The notes: a model not told the origin generated them from the letters alone. 61,716 nucleotides of DNA from Sphingorhabdus sp. Alg239-R122 (GCF_900537065.1 NZ_UNRC01000011.1:1-61716), one strand, 5' to 3'. Positions 1 to 8,648 are shown, counted from the stretch's first letter. Made by a program: numbers and translations.

Positions 1-1
1 G

Positions 2-64
2 TATAAAGCCGCACGCCTCGTTCATACAGTCAAAGGCCAGGGTTACCGGTTGAACATCGATTAG
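2..64 (+). CDS. OmpR-family response regulator, C-terminal end only
   Basis: The window opens inside a reading frame whose last residues include VHTVKGQGYRLNID before TAG. The T-V-x-G-x-G-Y-R-L pattern is the last beta-hairpin (wing) of the winged-helix DNA-binding domain of OmpR/PhoB-type response regulators. The receiver domain and any partner histidine kinase lie outside the window, so the signal and targets cannot be named. Confidence 0.75.
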   Translation, partial: YKAARLVHTVKGQGYRLNID

Positions 65-149
65 TTGCCTCGCGCCGCGCTTTAAGGCTGGACATGTGCC
101 GCACAACGATGTTGACTGGCACAAATCAAACAACAGGCGGAATGCTCCC

Positions 150-962
150 ATGACCACCGAAATCCTTACTTTCAAAGACCGTGTCCGTATCGACATTGCA
201 GACCATGTTGCCGATGTGCACCTGATCCGAAGCGACAAGATGAATGCACTCGACCCCGATATGTTTGCGGGCATTATCAAAGCAGGGGCGGCCCTGCATG
301 AACGCAGCGATGTCCGCGCCGTGGTGCTCTCGGGCGAGGGACGCAGTTTCTGTGCTGGACTCGATATGGCCAGTTTTACAGCATTGGGAGACAGCGGCGG
401 CCCCAACAAGCTGACCGATCGCACCTATGGCGACAGTAATAAGTTCCAACAGGTGGCCATGGTGTGGCGCAAGCTGCCCATGCCGGTAATCGCCGCGGTG
501 CATGGCGTGTGTTTTGGCGGCGGCGCACAGATAATGTCTGGCGCGGACATGCGCATTATCGCGCCCGATGCACGGCTGTCGGTCATGGAAATGCGCTGGG
601 GCCTGGTCCCCGATATGGGCGGCTATACAGTCTGGCGGGGTTTCGTACGCGATGACGTTATCCGTGAGCTTACATATACCAACCGCGAATTTAGCGGCGA
701 AGAAGCGTTATCGCTAGGCTTTGCCACGTATAATGACAGCGACCCGCACGGCCGCGCTATGGCAATAGCGACAGAAATTGCCAGCAAAAACCCCGACGCC
801 ATCCGCGCAGCCAAGGCACTGTTCAACAAAGTCCCTGACATGGATTCCGACGCCATCCTGATTGAGGAAAGCGTTGAGCAAGCCAAAATCATCCGTAGCC
901 CGAACCAGATGGAGGCCGTGATGGCCTTTATGGGGAAACGCAAGGCGGAGTTTAAAGACTAG
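150..962 (+). CDS. enoyl-CoA hydratase/isomerase (crotonase) family protein
   Basis: A 270-residue crotonase-fold protein, normal length for the family. The oxyanion-hole segments are visible: SGEGRSFCAGLD near residue 61 and CFGGGAQ near 121. The first catalytic Glu of classical enoyl-CoA hydratase (GGGCE) is Gln127 here. A Glu (E147, in VMEMRWG) and an Asp eight residues later (D155, in VPDMGG) are kept, a spacing seen in dienoyl-CoA isomerases. Substrate and reaction are therefore open: isomerase or hydratase on an unknown acyl-CoA. The ATG at 150 is chosen over an in-frame ATG at 96 because AGGCGG lies about 9 bases upstream and homology begins there. An acyl-CoA dehydrogenase and a thioesterase nearby fit fatty acyl-CoA metabolism. 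Confidence 0.85.
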   Translation: MTTEILTFKDRVRIDIADHVADVHLIRSDKMNALDPDMFAGIIKAGAALHERSDVRAVVLSGEGRSFCAGLDMASFTALGDSGGPNKLTDRTYGDSNKFQQVAMVWRKLPMPVIAAVHGVCFGGGAQIMSGADMRIIAPDARLSVMEMRWGLVPDMGGYTVWRGFVRDDVIRELTYTNREFSGEEALSLGFATYNDSDPHGRAMAIATEIASKNPDAIRAAKALFNKVPDMDSDAILIEESVEQAKIIRSPNQMEAVMAFMGKRKAEFKD

Positions 963-964
963 CC

Positions 965-1423
965 TTACCTATACATGCCTTCGCGCAAATTGATGCCATG
1001 CTCGACCCAGGCTTTCATGGCGCACAGCATTTGTGACCAGCCCATGCAATTGCTGTAAGAGGAATCGAGTCCCGTCTGCGTTTTACGCCAGCCTTTTTCA
1101 GTAACAGTGACCAGCGTTCGGCAATTGTTATCCAGCGGCTCGAACGTCATGGTGGTTTCCGTCATATACGGCTCATCGACACCCTCATCACTTGTCTCCC
1201 ATTCCAGCACGATTTTCTCGTTTTCCACGACTTCGCGGATCAGGACCGGAAATGGGCCGGGACAATCGTGAAACCCCCATATGACTGTCGCACCTGCCTT
1301 GATCCGCCCTTTTGCACCGGCAGTGGTGAAATATGCGGACAGCTTGTCGGGATCCGCAACCGCTTCAAATACCTCCTCCACTGGCCCCGCAATCCGCGCA
1401 CTCACCTTGAACTTCAAATCCAC
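965..1423 (-). CDS. SRPBCC/AHSA1-domain protein
   Basis: A 152-residue protein of the START/Bet v1-like (SRPBCC, AHSA1) fold. Seen: an N-terminal strand-helix segment with GPVEEVFEAVADPDKLSAYF, then alternating strands (ATVIWGFHD, KIVLEWETS, TMTFEPL) and a C-terminal helix. These proteins bind hydrophobic ligands in a cavity; the ligand here is unknown. The start is a GTG with GGGAGA about 8 bases upstream. It is divergent from an ArsR-like regulator 49 bp away, an arrangement common for AHSA1 genes that suggests control by that regulator. Confidence 0.85.
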   Translation of the reverse strand: MDLKFKVSARIAGPVEEVFEAVADPDKLSAYFTTAGAKGRIKAGATVIWGFHDCPGPFPVLIREVVENEKIVLEWETSDEGVDEPYMTETTMTFEPLDNNCRTLVTVTEKGWRKTQTGLDSSYSNCMGWSQMLCAMKAWVEHGINLREGMYR

Positions 1424-1451
1424 CGTAATTCTCCCTTTGAGTCGCTACAAT

Positions 1452-1466
1452 AATATGTTATATATT
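1452..1466. promoter_or_regulatory. candidate ArsR-type operator (5-bp arms)
   Basis: AATAT-GTTAT-ATATT is an inverted repeat with 5-base arms and a 5-base spacer in the 49-bp gap between the divergent SRPBCC and ArsR genes. Position and size would suit autoregulation, but such short AT-rich arms can arise by chance. Confidence 0.3.
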
Positions 1467-1472
1467 TATCAC

Positions 1473-1796
1473 ATGTCAATTACAGAAAAATATGATAATG
1501 TTTTCAAAGCACTGGCTTCGCCTATCCGGCGGCAAATACTGGATGACTTGCGCGACCAGCCATTAATGACGGGGGTGTTGTGCGAACATTTTCCGGAACT
1601 CAGCCGCTATGCGGTTATGCAGCACCTGTCGGTACTGGAAGAGGCTGACCTTGTCATTGTCGAGCGCAAGGGCCGCGAACGTTGGAATTACCTCAACCCG
1701 CTCCCTATACACCAGATCCATGAACGTTGGATCGGACCGCATGCCAAAAGGGCGGTAGCTCTTCTGGACCGCCTGAAAGTCGATATTGAAGGCTAG
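1473..1796 (+). CDS. ArsR-family helix-turn-helix transcriptional regulator
   Basis: A 107-residue winged-helix protein: KALASPIRRQILDDL is the typical opening of ArsR-like HTH proteins, followed by the recognition-helix region LSRYAVMQHLSVLEEADLV and the wing ERKGRERWNYLN. No metal-binding CxC motif is present, so it belongs to the non-metal subgroup that accompanies AHSA1/SRPBCC genes. The ATG at 1473 is preferred; an ATG at 1455 is possible but would sit within the candidate operator. Its 3' end overlaps the convergent thioesterase by 4 bases. Confidence 0.85.
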   Translation: MSITEKYDNVFKALASPIRRQILDDLRDQPLMTGVLCEHFPELSRYAVMQHLSVLEEADLVIVERKGRERWNYLNPLPIHQIHERWIGPHAKRAVALLDRLKVDIEG

Positions 1797-2227
1797 GCCT
1801 TTGCCACCTTCAACCGTTCAAATTCTGCACGCAGTTCATCGCCTATGGGAGTGGGGCCGTTTTTGTCGGTGAGCACGATCGTGGTCACACATAGGGCGAC
1901 GCATTTATCCTGCTGGAACGCGGCCGAATATATATCCCAGCTGCTATTACCGATCCGGCCGATGCCGCTGGCAATCACCACAGGTTCGGGGAAATAGCTT
2001 TCAGCGATATAGTCGAGCTTGACCGCCGCGATCAACCAGCGTTGCCCTTCACTACGGCGCTCCACCGATATTGCATGATTGAACTTACCGCGGCCATGTT
2101 CAAATAGGCCGGCCATCGCGACATTATTGATATGTCCCAACATGTCGACATCGGCAAAGCGCGTCTCGGTGGGATGCGCGAAGGGATAACTGTTAATATC
2201 TGTCTGCCAGCTTTCAGGTCTGGGCAT
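1793..2227 (-). CDS. acyl-CoA thioesterase, hotdog fold (YbgC/4HBT-like)
   Basis: A 144-residue single hotdog-domain protein. The motif FADVDMLGHINNVAM is the conserved 4HBT-type active-site segment, with Asp and the G-H-x-N loop. It would hydrolyse an acyl-CoA to free acid and CoA in the cytoplasm; chain length cannot be read from sequence. It is transcribed leftward after the acyl-CoA dehydrogenase gene, with a large palindrome between them. Confidence 0.85.
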   Translation of the reverse strand: MPRPESWQTDINSYPFAHPTETRFADVDMLGHINNVAMAGLFEHGRGKFNHAISVERRSEGQRWLIAAVKLDYIAESYFPEPVVIASGIGRIGNSSWDIYSAAFQQDKCVALCVTTIVLTDKNGPTPIGDELRAEFERLKVAKA

Positions 2228-2343
2228 GGTGTGAGGGTATCCTTTTTTGAAGCAGTGTCTTTAGTTTGACGCGCCTGTCTTAACAAGATGGATTGGGATT
2301 CTTTGATTAGGTCGGCTCACGCCTCCAGTTCGCTCTTGCTCAC

Positions 2344-2433
2344 AAGCCTGTCCCATCCCGCTCCCCCGCCCAACTCCCGACAGGGTATAATGTCATCGGG
2401 AGATTGGGCGGGGGAGCGGGATGGGACAGGCTT
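2344..2433. repeat. large imperfect palindrome (37/38-nt arms, 15-nt loop)
   Basis: Left arm 2344-2380 (starts AAGCCTGTCCCATCCCG, ends CAACTCCCGA) is matched by right arm 2396-2433 (starts TCGGGAGATTGGGCG, ends GGGACAGGCTT). The only difference in pairing is one extra A in the right arm. The loop 2381-2395 is CAGGGTATAATGTCA. It lies in the non-coding gap between acyl-CoA dehydrogenase and thioesterase, both read leftward. The stem is far longer than an ordinary terminator and has no clear U-tract, so a dispersed palindromic repeat (REP/MITE-like) is likely, though an RNA processing signal is possible. No second copy was noticed in the window. Confidence 0.85.
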
Positions 2434-2453
2434 ATTTCCGTGAGAAAATCAAA

Positions 2454-3608
2454 TCAAAGCCCTCTTCCGATCAGCTCTTTCATAATCTCGCTCGTCCCGC
2501 CAAATATCCGCGTCACACGCGCGGCGCGCCAGGCCTTGGCAATGTTATATTCGTTCATATAACCCGCACCACCGTGAAATTGCAGGCATTTGTCCATCAC
2601 TTCCCATTGCAGCTCGGTATGCCACAACTTTGCCGCGGCGCCTTCTTCAGGCGTCAGTTCTTTTTTGTAATGCCGGTTCAATGCCCAGTCGAGATGCGCC
2701 CAACCCACTTGCAGCTTTGTCTTGAGATCCGCCAGCACGAACCGGGTGTTCTGGAAACCCAGTATCGGTTTACCAAACGCCTTGCGTTCACGAACAAATT
2801 CAACCGTATCGTCAAATGCCTTTTGCGCGCTCGCCTGCGCCGACACAGCGATCGACAGACGTTCCTGCGGCAATTCGCTCATCAGATAGATAAAACCCTT
2901 GCCTTCTTCACCCAGGCAGTTGGTCATCGGTACGCGTACATCATTAAAGAAAAGCTCTGACGTATCGGCGGCATCCTGTCCGATCTTATCAAGGTTGCGG
3001 CCACGTTCAAAACCTTCACGGTCCCCTTCGACAAGGATGATGGACATGCCTTGCCACGCTTTTTCCGCATCAGGATCGGTCACGGCGCATACCAGAGTCA
3101 AATCTGCATTTTGGCCATTGGTGATATAGGTTTTGGAGCCGTTAATGACGTAGTGATTGCCGTCTTTTTTGGCCGAAGTGCGCATCCCTTGAAGATCGCT
3201 ACCCGTACCCGGCTCAGTCATCGCAATTGCGGTAATCGTCTCGCCAGATACCAGCCGCGGCAGCCATTTCTGCTTCTGTTCTTCGGAACCGTAATTGACA
3301 ATATAGCTGACCACGATGTCCGATTGCAGCGAAAAGCCCAGCGGCGATCCGCCGGTATAGGCAACCTCTTCGTCAACGATTGCATTATAGCCGAAATTAA
3401 GCCCCAACCCGCCATATTCCTCGGGCACAGTGGGGCACAGCATGCCCAGCTCACCCGCCTTGGGCCACAGCTCCCTGGGGACGATCTTATCCTTGTCCCA
3501 CTGTTCCGCATTGGGCGCGACTTCCTTTTCCATAAAGGCGCGCACGGTATCGCGAAACGCCTCATGGTCTTCACTATAGGCACTACGCGGGATACGATCG
3601 AGGGACAT
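2454..3608 (-). CDS. acyl-CoA dehydrogenase family protein
   Basis: A 384-residue flavoprotein of normal length for the family. It has the N-terminal helical domain, the FAD segment AMTEPGTGSDLQGM, the middle beta domain (YVINGSKTYITNG) and the C-terminal helical domain ending FGGTSEIMKELIGR. The Glu of medium-chain enzymes (YEGTS) is Gly here. A Glu in ELPQERL, near residue 249, sits where isovaleryl-CoA and long-chain dehydrogenases carry their catalytic base, so it is probably active with that geometry. It would introduce an alpha-beta double bond into an acyl-CoA, passing electrons to ETF. The ATG at 3608 is preferred over 3614 because GGAGA is 6 bases upstream of it. A palindrome at 3677-3694 sits in its promoter region. 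Confidence 0.92.
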   Translation of the reverse strand: MSLDRIPRSAYSEDHEAFRDTVRAFMEKEVAPNAEQWDKDKIVPRELWPKAGELGMLCPTVPEEYGGLGLNFGYNAIVDEEVAYTGGSPLGFSLQSDIVVSYIVNYGSEEQKQKWLPRLVSGETITAIAMTEPGTGSDLQGMRTSAKKDGNHYVINGSKTYITNGQNADLTLVCAVTDPDAEKAWQGMSIILVEGDREGFERGRNLDKIGQDAADTSELFFNDVRVPMTNCLGEEGKGFIYLMSELPQERLSIAVSAQASAQKAFDDTVEFVRERKAFGKPILGFQNTRFVLADLKTKLQVGWAHLDWALNRHYKKELTPEEGAAAKLWHTELQWEVMDKCLQFHGGAGYMNEYNIAKAWRAARVTRIFGGTSEIMKELIGRGL

Positions 3609-3676
3609 GGACATTCTCCGTTAGCTTATCTGTTGTTGGCGGGTTTAGCGACATGGCCATGCGTAGGTCAATCCAA

Positions 3677-3694
3677 TTTAACCGCTTGGTTAAA
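3677..3694. promoter_or_regulatory. candidate TetR-type operator
   Basis: TTTAACC-GCTT-GGTTAAA is a perfect inverted repeat with 7-base arms in the 160-bp gap between the divergent acyl-CoA dehydrogenase and flavoprotein genes. Size and symmetry suit a TetR-type dimer, a family that often controls fatty-acid genes. No TetR gene is in the window, so the regulator is unknown. Confidence 0.5.
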
Positions 3695-3768
3695 CTTATG
3701 CCGCTACCTTGCTTTTGCACCGCCAGCCATGCAGAGGGAGCGGATTACCAACAGACAAAGGATGTGCA

Positions 3769-4953
3769 TTGCCCGAACAGCCTGACCATTACGACGCCAT
3801 TATCCTGGGCGCAGGCGGTGCGGGCATGATGTGTGCGGCCATGGCCGGGCAGCGCGGGCGGCGCGTGCTGCTGATCGACCATGCGGACAAACCGGGCAAG
3901 AAAATTCTGATATCTGGCGGCGGGCGCTGTAATTTCACCAATATACAAACCGCCCCCGACCGTTATCTGTCCGGGAACCCGCATTTTGCCAAGTCCGCGC
4001 TTAGCCGCTACACGGCACAGGATTTTATCGCGCTTGTGGACAGTCACGGCATTGCCTGGCACGAAAAAACACTGGGTCAGCTCTTCTGCGATGGGCCTGC
4101 TTGCCAGATTGTCGATATGCTGCTGGCTGAGTGCGAGAAAGGCAGGACCCACATCCTGCTCGGTGATGCAGTTGGTGACGTCAGCCATGATGGATCGCAT
4201 TATAAAGTCGCGCTGCGCGACAAAATCTATACAGCGCCCAAACTTGTCGTGGCCACGGGCGGTCCGTCCATTCCGAAAATGGGTGCCACCGGTTTTGCCT
4301 ATGACCTGGCGCGGCAATTCGGCCTGAAAATTGTCGAGCCGCGTCCGGCGCTGGTGCCGCTTACACTGGGCGGTGATGAAGTGATGTTCCGTGAGCTTTC
4401 CGGAGTCTCGGCGAATGTAGTCGCGACCTGCGGCAAAACGCGTTTCCGCGAAGCCGCACTATTCACCCATCGCGGCCTGTCTGGGCCAGCTATATTGCAG
4501 GTTTCCTCTTACTGGCGTCATGGCGACATGCTGAAGATCAGCTTCCTGCCAGACCATGAGCCGGGCTGGCTGAAAAATGCCAAGAAGGACAGGCACAGCG
4601 CTACCCTAGCCTCGCTATTATCGTCACATCTTCCCGCACGGCTCGCGGCGGCACTGGCGGAGAAACTGGACCTTCCCGGCACACTTGCCAACCTGCCGGA
4701 CAGGAAACTCGCGATGGCTGAAGAACAGTTGGCGAGCTGGGCATTCCACCCCAATGGCAGCGAGGGATTTGCCAAGGCCGAGGTCACGGCGGGCGGGGTC
4801 AGCACCGCGGAGCTGTCTTCCAAAACAATGGAAGCGCGGAAAATGCCTGGCCTGTACGTTATTGGTGAGGCCGCTGATGTTACCGGCTGGCTTGGTGGCT
4901 ATAATTTTCAGTGGGCCTGGGCAAGCGGCTGGGCCGCGGCGCAGGATATATAG
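3769..4953 (+). CDS. NAD(P)/FAD-dependent oxidoreductase, BaiN/HI0933 family
   Basis: A 394-residue two-domain flavoprotein. The dinucleotide-binding motif GAGGAG is at residues 14-19 and is followed by the family signature GKKILISGGGRCNFTN. The C-terminal part has the typical AEVTAGGV and GWLGGYNFQWAWASG segments. Homologues include BaiN and the HI0933/YhiN group; their physiological substrate is mostly unknown. The TTG at 3769 is chosen because AAAGGA lies 6 bases upstream and the homology begins at once. Its end lies 2 bp from the end of the convergent usher-like gene. Confidence 0.88.
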   Translation: MPEQPDHYDAIILGAGGAGMMCAAMAGQRGRRVLLIDHADKPGKKILISGGGRCNFTNIQTAPDRYLSGNPHFAKSALSRYTAQDFIALVDSHGIAWHEKTLGQLFCDGPACQIVDMLLAECEKGRTHILLGDAVGDVSHDGSHYKVALRDKIYTAPKLVVATGGPSIPKMGATGFAYDLARQFGLKIVEPRPALVPLTLGGDEVMFRELSGVSANVVATCGKTRFREAALFTHRGLSGPAILQVSSYWRHGDMLKISFLPDHEPGWLKNAKKDRHSATLASLLSSHLPARLAAALAEKLDLPGTLANLPDRKLAMAEEQLASWAFHPNGSEGFAKAEVTAGGVSTAELSSKTMEARKMPGLYVIGEAADVTGWLGGYNFQWAWASGWAAAQDI

Positions 4954-4955
4954 GG

Positions 4956-7685
4956 TTATTCATTGAGTGTTGCAGGATCAGGTGCAGCACCCGCGATGCC
5001 GGAACTGCGCGCGCGCGCCTTCACATAACCGAGCTTCACAAGCGATTCCGCATCCGACAACACAGCCCTTGCGCCAAGGGTCCTCTCAATACGCGCCGCA
5101 TCCGCTGACAGTTTGGCCACACGGATGCTGTACGCGCCATAGGGCACACTTTCAAAAAGGAAGAAACCGTCAAATTCGCTGCGTGTCGTTCGCACCACAC
5201 GGTTTTCAGCATCAAGCAGCTCCAGGTCAACACCCTGCAATGTGCCGCCACCGCTGCTGATCAGCGTGCCATCAATTTCGCCTGCACTCACCAGCGGCAG
5301 CTCTATGCGCGCGGCAATGCCAGGCCGCGGCGTCACCACGACACCCGCATTGGCGGGCTGAACAAACGGATCAGGCAGGCTGCCCGCATCAATGCCGATC
5401 AATATTGGCTGGAACGGCTGCAGGCCATCGACAATTGCGCGGCCATTGGCATCGGTCGCAGTCAACGCAGTGGTGCGGCCGGCAACAAGCTCCACATCCT
5501 TTTCCACTGGTTCATCCGCCTGCCTTATGCCATCGCGGTTCCGGTCGCGGAACACAATCGCCATCGCCTGGCCATTGGTGGCGAGTTTTTCATTGGAAAA
5601 GCGGATCTTCCCACTGCGCGGATCGGGGCCAATGCTGAAAGCAAGGTTGAGGCCCGCCGCAACCGACCCGTCACTGGCCAGTTCCGCACTCGCATTAAGC
5701 GAAAATGCGTTGAACTGCCGAATATAGCCTAATGCGCCGCGCACCCGGCTCTGCGGGCCATCATAGGCCAGTTCCGCACGCAAGTCCGACCGCTCGCCCG
5801 ACCGCCATTCGGCAATCGCCGACACACGTTCGAAACGCGCCTCAGGCGACAACCGAAAGCGGCCTTCACCGCGCAGCCGCACCTTGCCCAGCCGGACATT
5901 CGCAAGCACACCTGTTTCAATCCGGTCGGGTGGACTTGGTCCGTATTTTGATATGTTTTTCCGATAGTTAACTTCATTTGTCAGTGATATGTTCCGGAAA
6001 TTATATGATACTCTGCTGGAAATCTCGGCGCTATCGAGCCCGGTTGCCCGGGTTTTGTATCGCGCTTCCAGCTCGACCGGCAGTGTGGAACGCCCCATTT
6101 TGAAGAAATGGTTGAACGTCAGGCTATGCCGCCCGTTTACATCGATATCGAGCAGGTCAGAATCAAAATCATTCTCCGCCCAGATCGTTTCGGCACGGAA
6201 ATGCGTATCGCCAATCTGCCCCAATATCTGCCCACGCAAGGCGCCTGCACCTGACAGGTTATAGGCGCCCGAAAATTCAGCCAATGCAGGTCCAATAGCA
6301 CGTCGCAGCGATGCCTCAAGATACTGATGCCGCCGCCCATCCACACGCAGGCTGTGCAACGCCGCAGCAACCGACGTCCTGGCGTCAACACCGCGTTCCA
6401 GGCCAAAACTCCCCCGCCAGCCGCTATTTTCAGGTACTGCAAAGCCATCTCCGATGGTGACAAGGTCACGCCCTGCCTGGTTAAATCCTGCCCAATAATA
6501 GGTTTTTCGGGGTGGTATCGAATCCAGCCCCACAGGCACACTTTTCTGTTCGCGCCGCACCTGCCCCTGCGGGCCATGAAGCACGACTTCGAAACTGTTA
6601 TTGCCATACAGCAGCGGGATATCGACAAATTCATAGCGACCATCGCTGCGGCTTTCGGCAAAGCCGAGCAATTGCCCGTTGCGATAAAGCTCTGCGTCCC
6701 AGCCAACCGGCAATTCACCGCGAAAACTGGTGCGGTCATATGTATCCGGACGTTCGATCGGACGGTTGGTTACAAACGCGCCGCGGCCAACAACCGATTG
6801 CGCCACCAAAGGTGTCGTATAGGTGATGACATCGCCCACCGCTACCTGTGTAGCCTTGAGTGGGCCGAGCAATTTCGCTTTTGGATCAGCGCGATAGGCG
6901 CGCAGGCGCAAGCTTTGCGGAACAGCTTTGTTGTCGGACGAGAGCCGCGCATCAAACGAAGCCTTGCCGATTTCACCCGATGCAAAGATTTCATAGCGCG
7001 CATCAACCTGTCCGCCGCGTCTCTTGTCGCGCAGGCCGCCGACCGAAACAACCGCATCCACCGACGGTGTGCGCCACACCTTATAGGGCTGTGATGCCTG
7101 GGGCAGTGATGCCAGATCAAATTCTTTGCGTGGCCGCACTTTCGCCGCCCGTTCGCGGCGCTCGATTGCCAGCTGAAACGGCAGTTTACGCTTTGCCGAC
7201 ATGAGCAGCACGGCATTTGACAGATCTGGCGTCAATGTGACGTCAAACCATTCGGACAGGCTTTTCGAATCCACGCACCACCCTTCGGGCGCATCATAAA
7301 TCTCGCCTTTTGCGAGGGTACGCTTATTGTTCACGTTTTGTACCATATTCTGGTCACGGTCGATGCGCAGGATTTCATTCTCCCCAAACAACCAGCCAGT
7401 TGCGCGGCGCGACTTTTTATCGAGCCGGACCGGCACATCAAGCGCCATTATAGTGTCGGCCAGGTCAAGGCATATACCCCTGTCGGTCTGATACCCGCGA
7501 ATGCCATCGCCCATCCGGTACTGTCCGACCCGCAGGTCCAGCAGAACAGCATCATCCTCATTAGCAGTCCAGCTGACACTATCCTCATCCTGCGCATAAA
7601 CGGGCGAAACCGGACCCATGGCGAGTCCGGTTATCGCTGCGGCCATTATGGCCAGCCGTCTGGAAAGGTTGGAGAAATATGTCAT
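4956..7685 (-). CDS. usher-like outer-membrane protein of a DUF4402 chaperone-usher cluster
   Basis: A 909-residue exported protein with a signal peptide (about residues 1-31, ending VYA). Residues 45-200 form a periplasmic domain with two cysteines (GICLDL, GWCVDS). From about 220 to 690 there is an outer-membrane barrel pattern of alternating strands. Inside it, residues 322-390 (LPVGWDAELYRNGQLLGF, then YEFVDIPLLYGNNSFEV) resemble the Ig-like plug of pilus ushers. The C-terminus has two SdrB/carboxypeptidase-regulatory-like beta domains; the first has a calcium-loop-like DRNRDGIRQADEP near 714. It is the last gene of a leftward set after a DUF4402 subunit and a PapD-like chaperone, so export of that subunit is the inferred role. 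It is not a classical FimD; the EcpC/CfaC-like groups are the closest comparison I can offer. Confidence 0.72.
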   Translation of the reverse strand: MTYFSNLSRRLAIMAAAITGLAMGPVSPVYAQDEDSVSWTANEDDAVLLDLRVGQYRMGDGIRGYQTDRGICLDLADTIMALDVPVRLDKKSRRATGWLFGENEILRIDRDQNMVQNVNNKRTLAKGEIYDAPEGWCVDSKSLSEWFDVTLTPDLSNAVLLMSAKRKLPFQLAIERRERAAKVRPRKEFDLASLPQASQPYKVWRTPSVDAVVSVGGLRDKRRGGQVDARYEIFASGEIGKASFDARLSSDNKAVPQSLRLRAYRADPKAKLLGPLKATQVAVGDVITYTTPLVAQSVVGRGAFVTNRPIERPDTYDRTSFRGELPVGWDAELYRNGQLLGFAESRSDGRYEFVDIPLLYGNNSFEVVLHGPQGQVRREQKSVPVGLDSIPPRKTYYWAGFNQAGRDLVTIGDGFAVPENSGWRGSFGLERGVDARTSVAAALHSLRVDGRRHQYLEASLRRAIGPALAEFSGAYNLSGAGALRGQILGQIGDTHFRAETIWAENDFDSDLLDIDVNGRHSLTFNHFFKMGRSTLPVELEARYKTRATGLDSAEISSRVSYNFRNISLTNEVNYRKNISKYGPSPPDRIETGVLANVRLGKVRLRGEGRFRLSPEARFERVSAIAEWRSGERSDLRAELAYDGPQSRVRGALGYIRQFNAFSLNASAELASDGSVAAGLNLAFSIGPDPRSGKIRFSNEKLATNGQAMAIVFRDRNRDGIRQADEPVEKDVELVAGRTTALTATDANGRAIVDGLQPFQPILIGIDAGSLPDPFVQPANAGVVVTPRPGIAARIELPLVSAGEIDGTLISSGGGTLQGVDLELLDAENRVVRTTRSEFDGFFLFESVPYGAYSIRVAKLSADAARIERTLGARAVLSDAESLVKLGYVKARARSSGIAGAAPDPATLNE

Positions 7686-7725
7686 CGGTGCTGGATTATA
7701 CCTGGCCTTCTATCCGGGCCTGACG

Positions 7726-8544
7726 CTATTTAAGCACTGTCTGCACTGAAGCGATAAGACCGCCTCCAGCGCTACTGGCCTCAAAATACTCGATTTTCAC
7801 CGGTCCGGTGAGCTGGCGGGCAATTTCCGGGGGTACGGGTAATTTCACTGCGCGCGCGTCCACCTCGGCATAAACCGCGATGCCGCGTGCAACGAGCAAT
7901 GGCTCATCCAACCCCGGTTTGGTTACACGTATTTCGCCATAGGTTGACTTGTCGCCCCGCCGTGACAGATCAAATGCAAAAGCAGCGCCATACTGATCGG
8001 TAACGACACGGCCATTGGCAATGGCCGCGCTCGCCTGCAGCTGACCCTTGCGTATGATGACCGGAATGGTGACGCCATAAATAGGTGTCAGTGCAATGGA
8101 TAGTCCTTGTGCCTCACCCGCCTGCGGGGCCACCGGCCTGGCTTTCGGTATTGCCCGGAACAGCATGTGCGCCCGGTATTCTCCATCTGCCAACCCTTCA
8201 GGCGGCCGGACACCGATGCGGATCGCCTGTGGCTGGTTCGGTGCCAGTGTAATGCGGCGCGGCGCATAGCGGATCATCGACAACGCCGCCTGTTCCAACG
8301 CGTTTGCCTCTTCCTTTGTCACTTCGTCCAGCTTGCCATCTGTGGTCATCCGCCGCAGTTCCAGGCTGATCCGGTACGTCGCGGGCTCCGCACCTACATT
8401 GTTGAGTATCACCTCAGTTCCGCGCGCACCGTCCAGCACAACGCGGGTCGGCGCCACCAGCAGGTCTCCTGCTGCCTGCGCTGGAAGCGGCGCCAGCATC
8501 AATGCTGCTGCCCATATATATAGGCTTTTGGTGAATCCGGACAT
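7726..8544 (-). CDS. periplasmic fimbrial chaperone (PapD-like)
   Basis: A 272-residue exported protein with a signal peptide ending LPAQA. Two Ig-like domains follow. The first contains VAPTRVVLDG, the G1-strand-like ITLAPNQPQAIRIGVR and YRAHMLF, the usual layout of PapD/EcpB-type chaperones. It would bind the DUF4402 subunit by strand donation and bring it to the usher-like barrel encoded 40 bp downstream. The ATG at 8544 is chosen because GGGAG lies 7 bases upstream; longer in-frame starts lack this. A terminator-like hairpin separates it from the subunit gene, which may keep chaperone expression lower than that of the subunit. Confidence 0.82.
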   Translation of the reverse strand: MSGFTKSLYIWAAALMLAPLPAQAAGDLLVAPTRVVLDGARGTEVILNNVGAEPATYRISLELRRMTTDGKLDEVTKEEANALEQAALSMIRYAPRRITLAPNQPQAIRIGVRPPEGLADGEYRAHMLFRAIPKARPVAPQAGEAQGLSIALTPIYGVTIPVIIRKGQLQASAAIANGRVVTDQYGAAFAFDLSRRGDKSTYGEIRVTKPGLDEPLLVARGIAVYAEVDARAVKLPVPPEIARQLTGPVKIEYFEASSAGGGLIASVQTVLK

Positions 8545-8648
8545 GTACATACTCCCGCAGAAATTTTTACTTCTCATGCAAGGAGTGTCGCTCAATATGG
8601 TTTATATTTCGCTAACCATAACCTAAAAGGCCGAAGAAAAGAGACGTA

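Noticed and set aside
3051-3785. Open frame of 244 codons on the plus strand over the acyl-CoA dehydrogenase gene
   Set aside because: The dehydrogenase frame has complete family motifs; the opposite frame has none.
6327-7094. Open frame of 255 codons on the plus strand inside the usher-like gene
   Set aside because: No family resemblance or ribosome site; shadow of the minus-strand gene.
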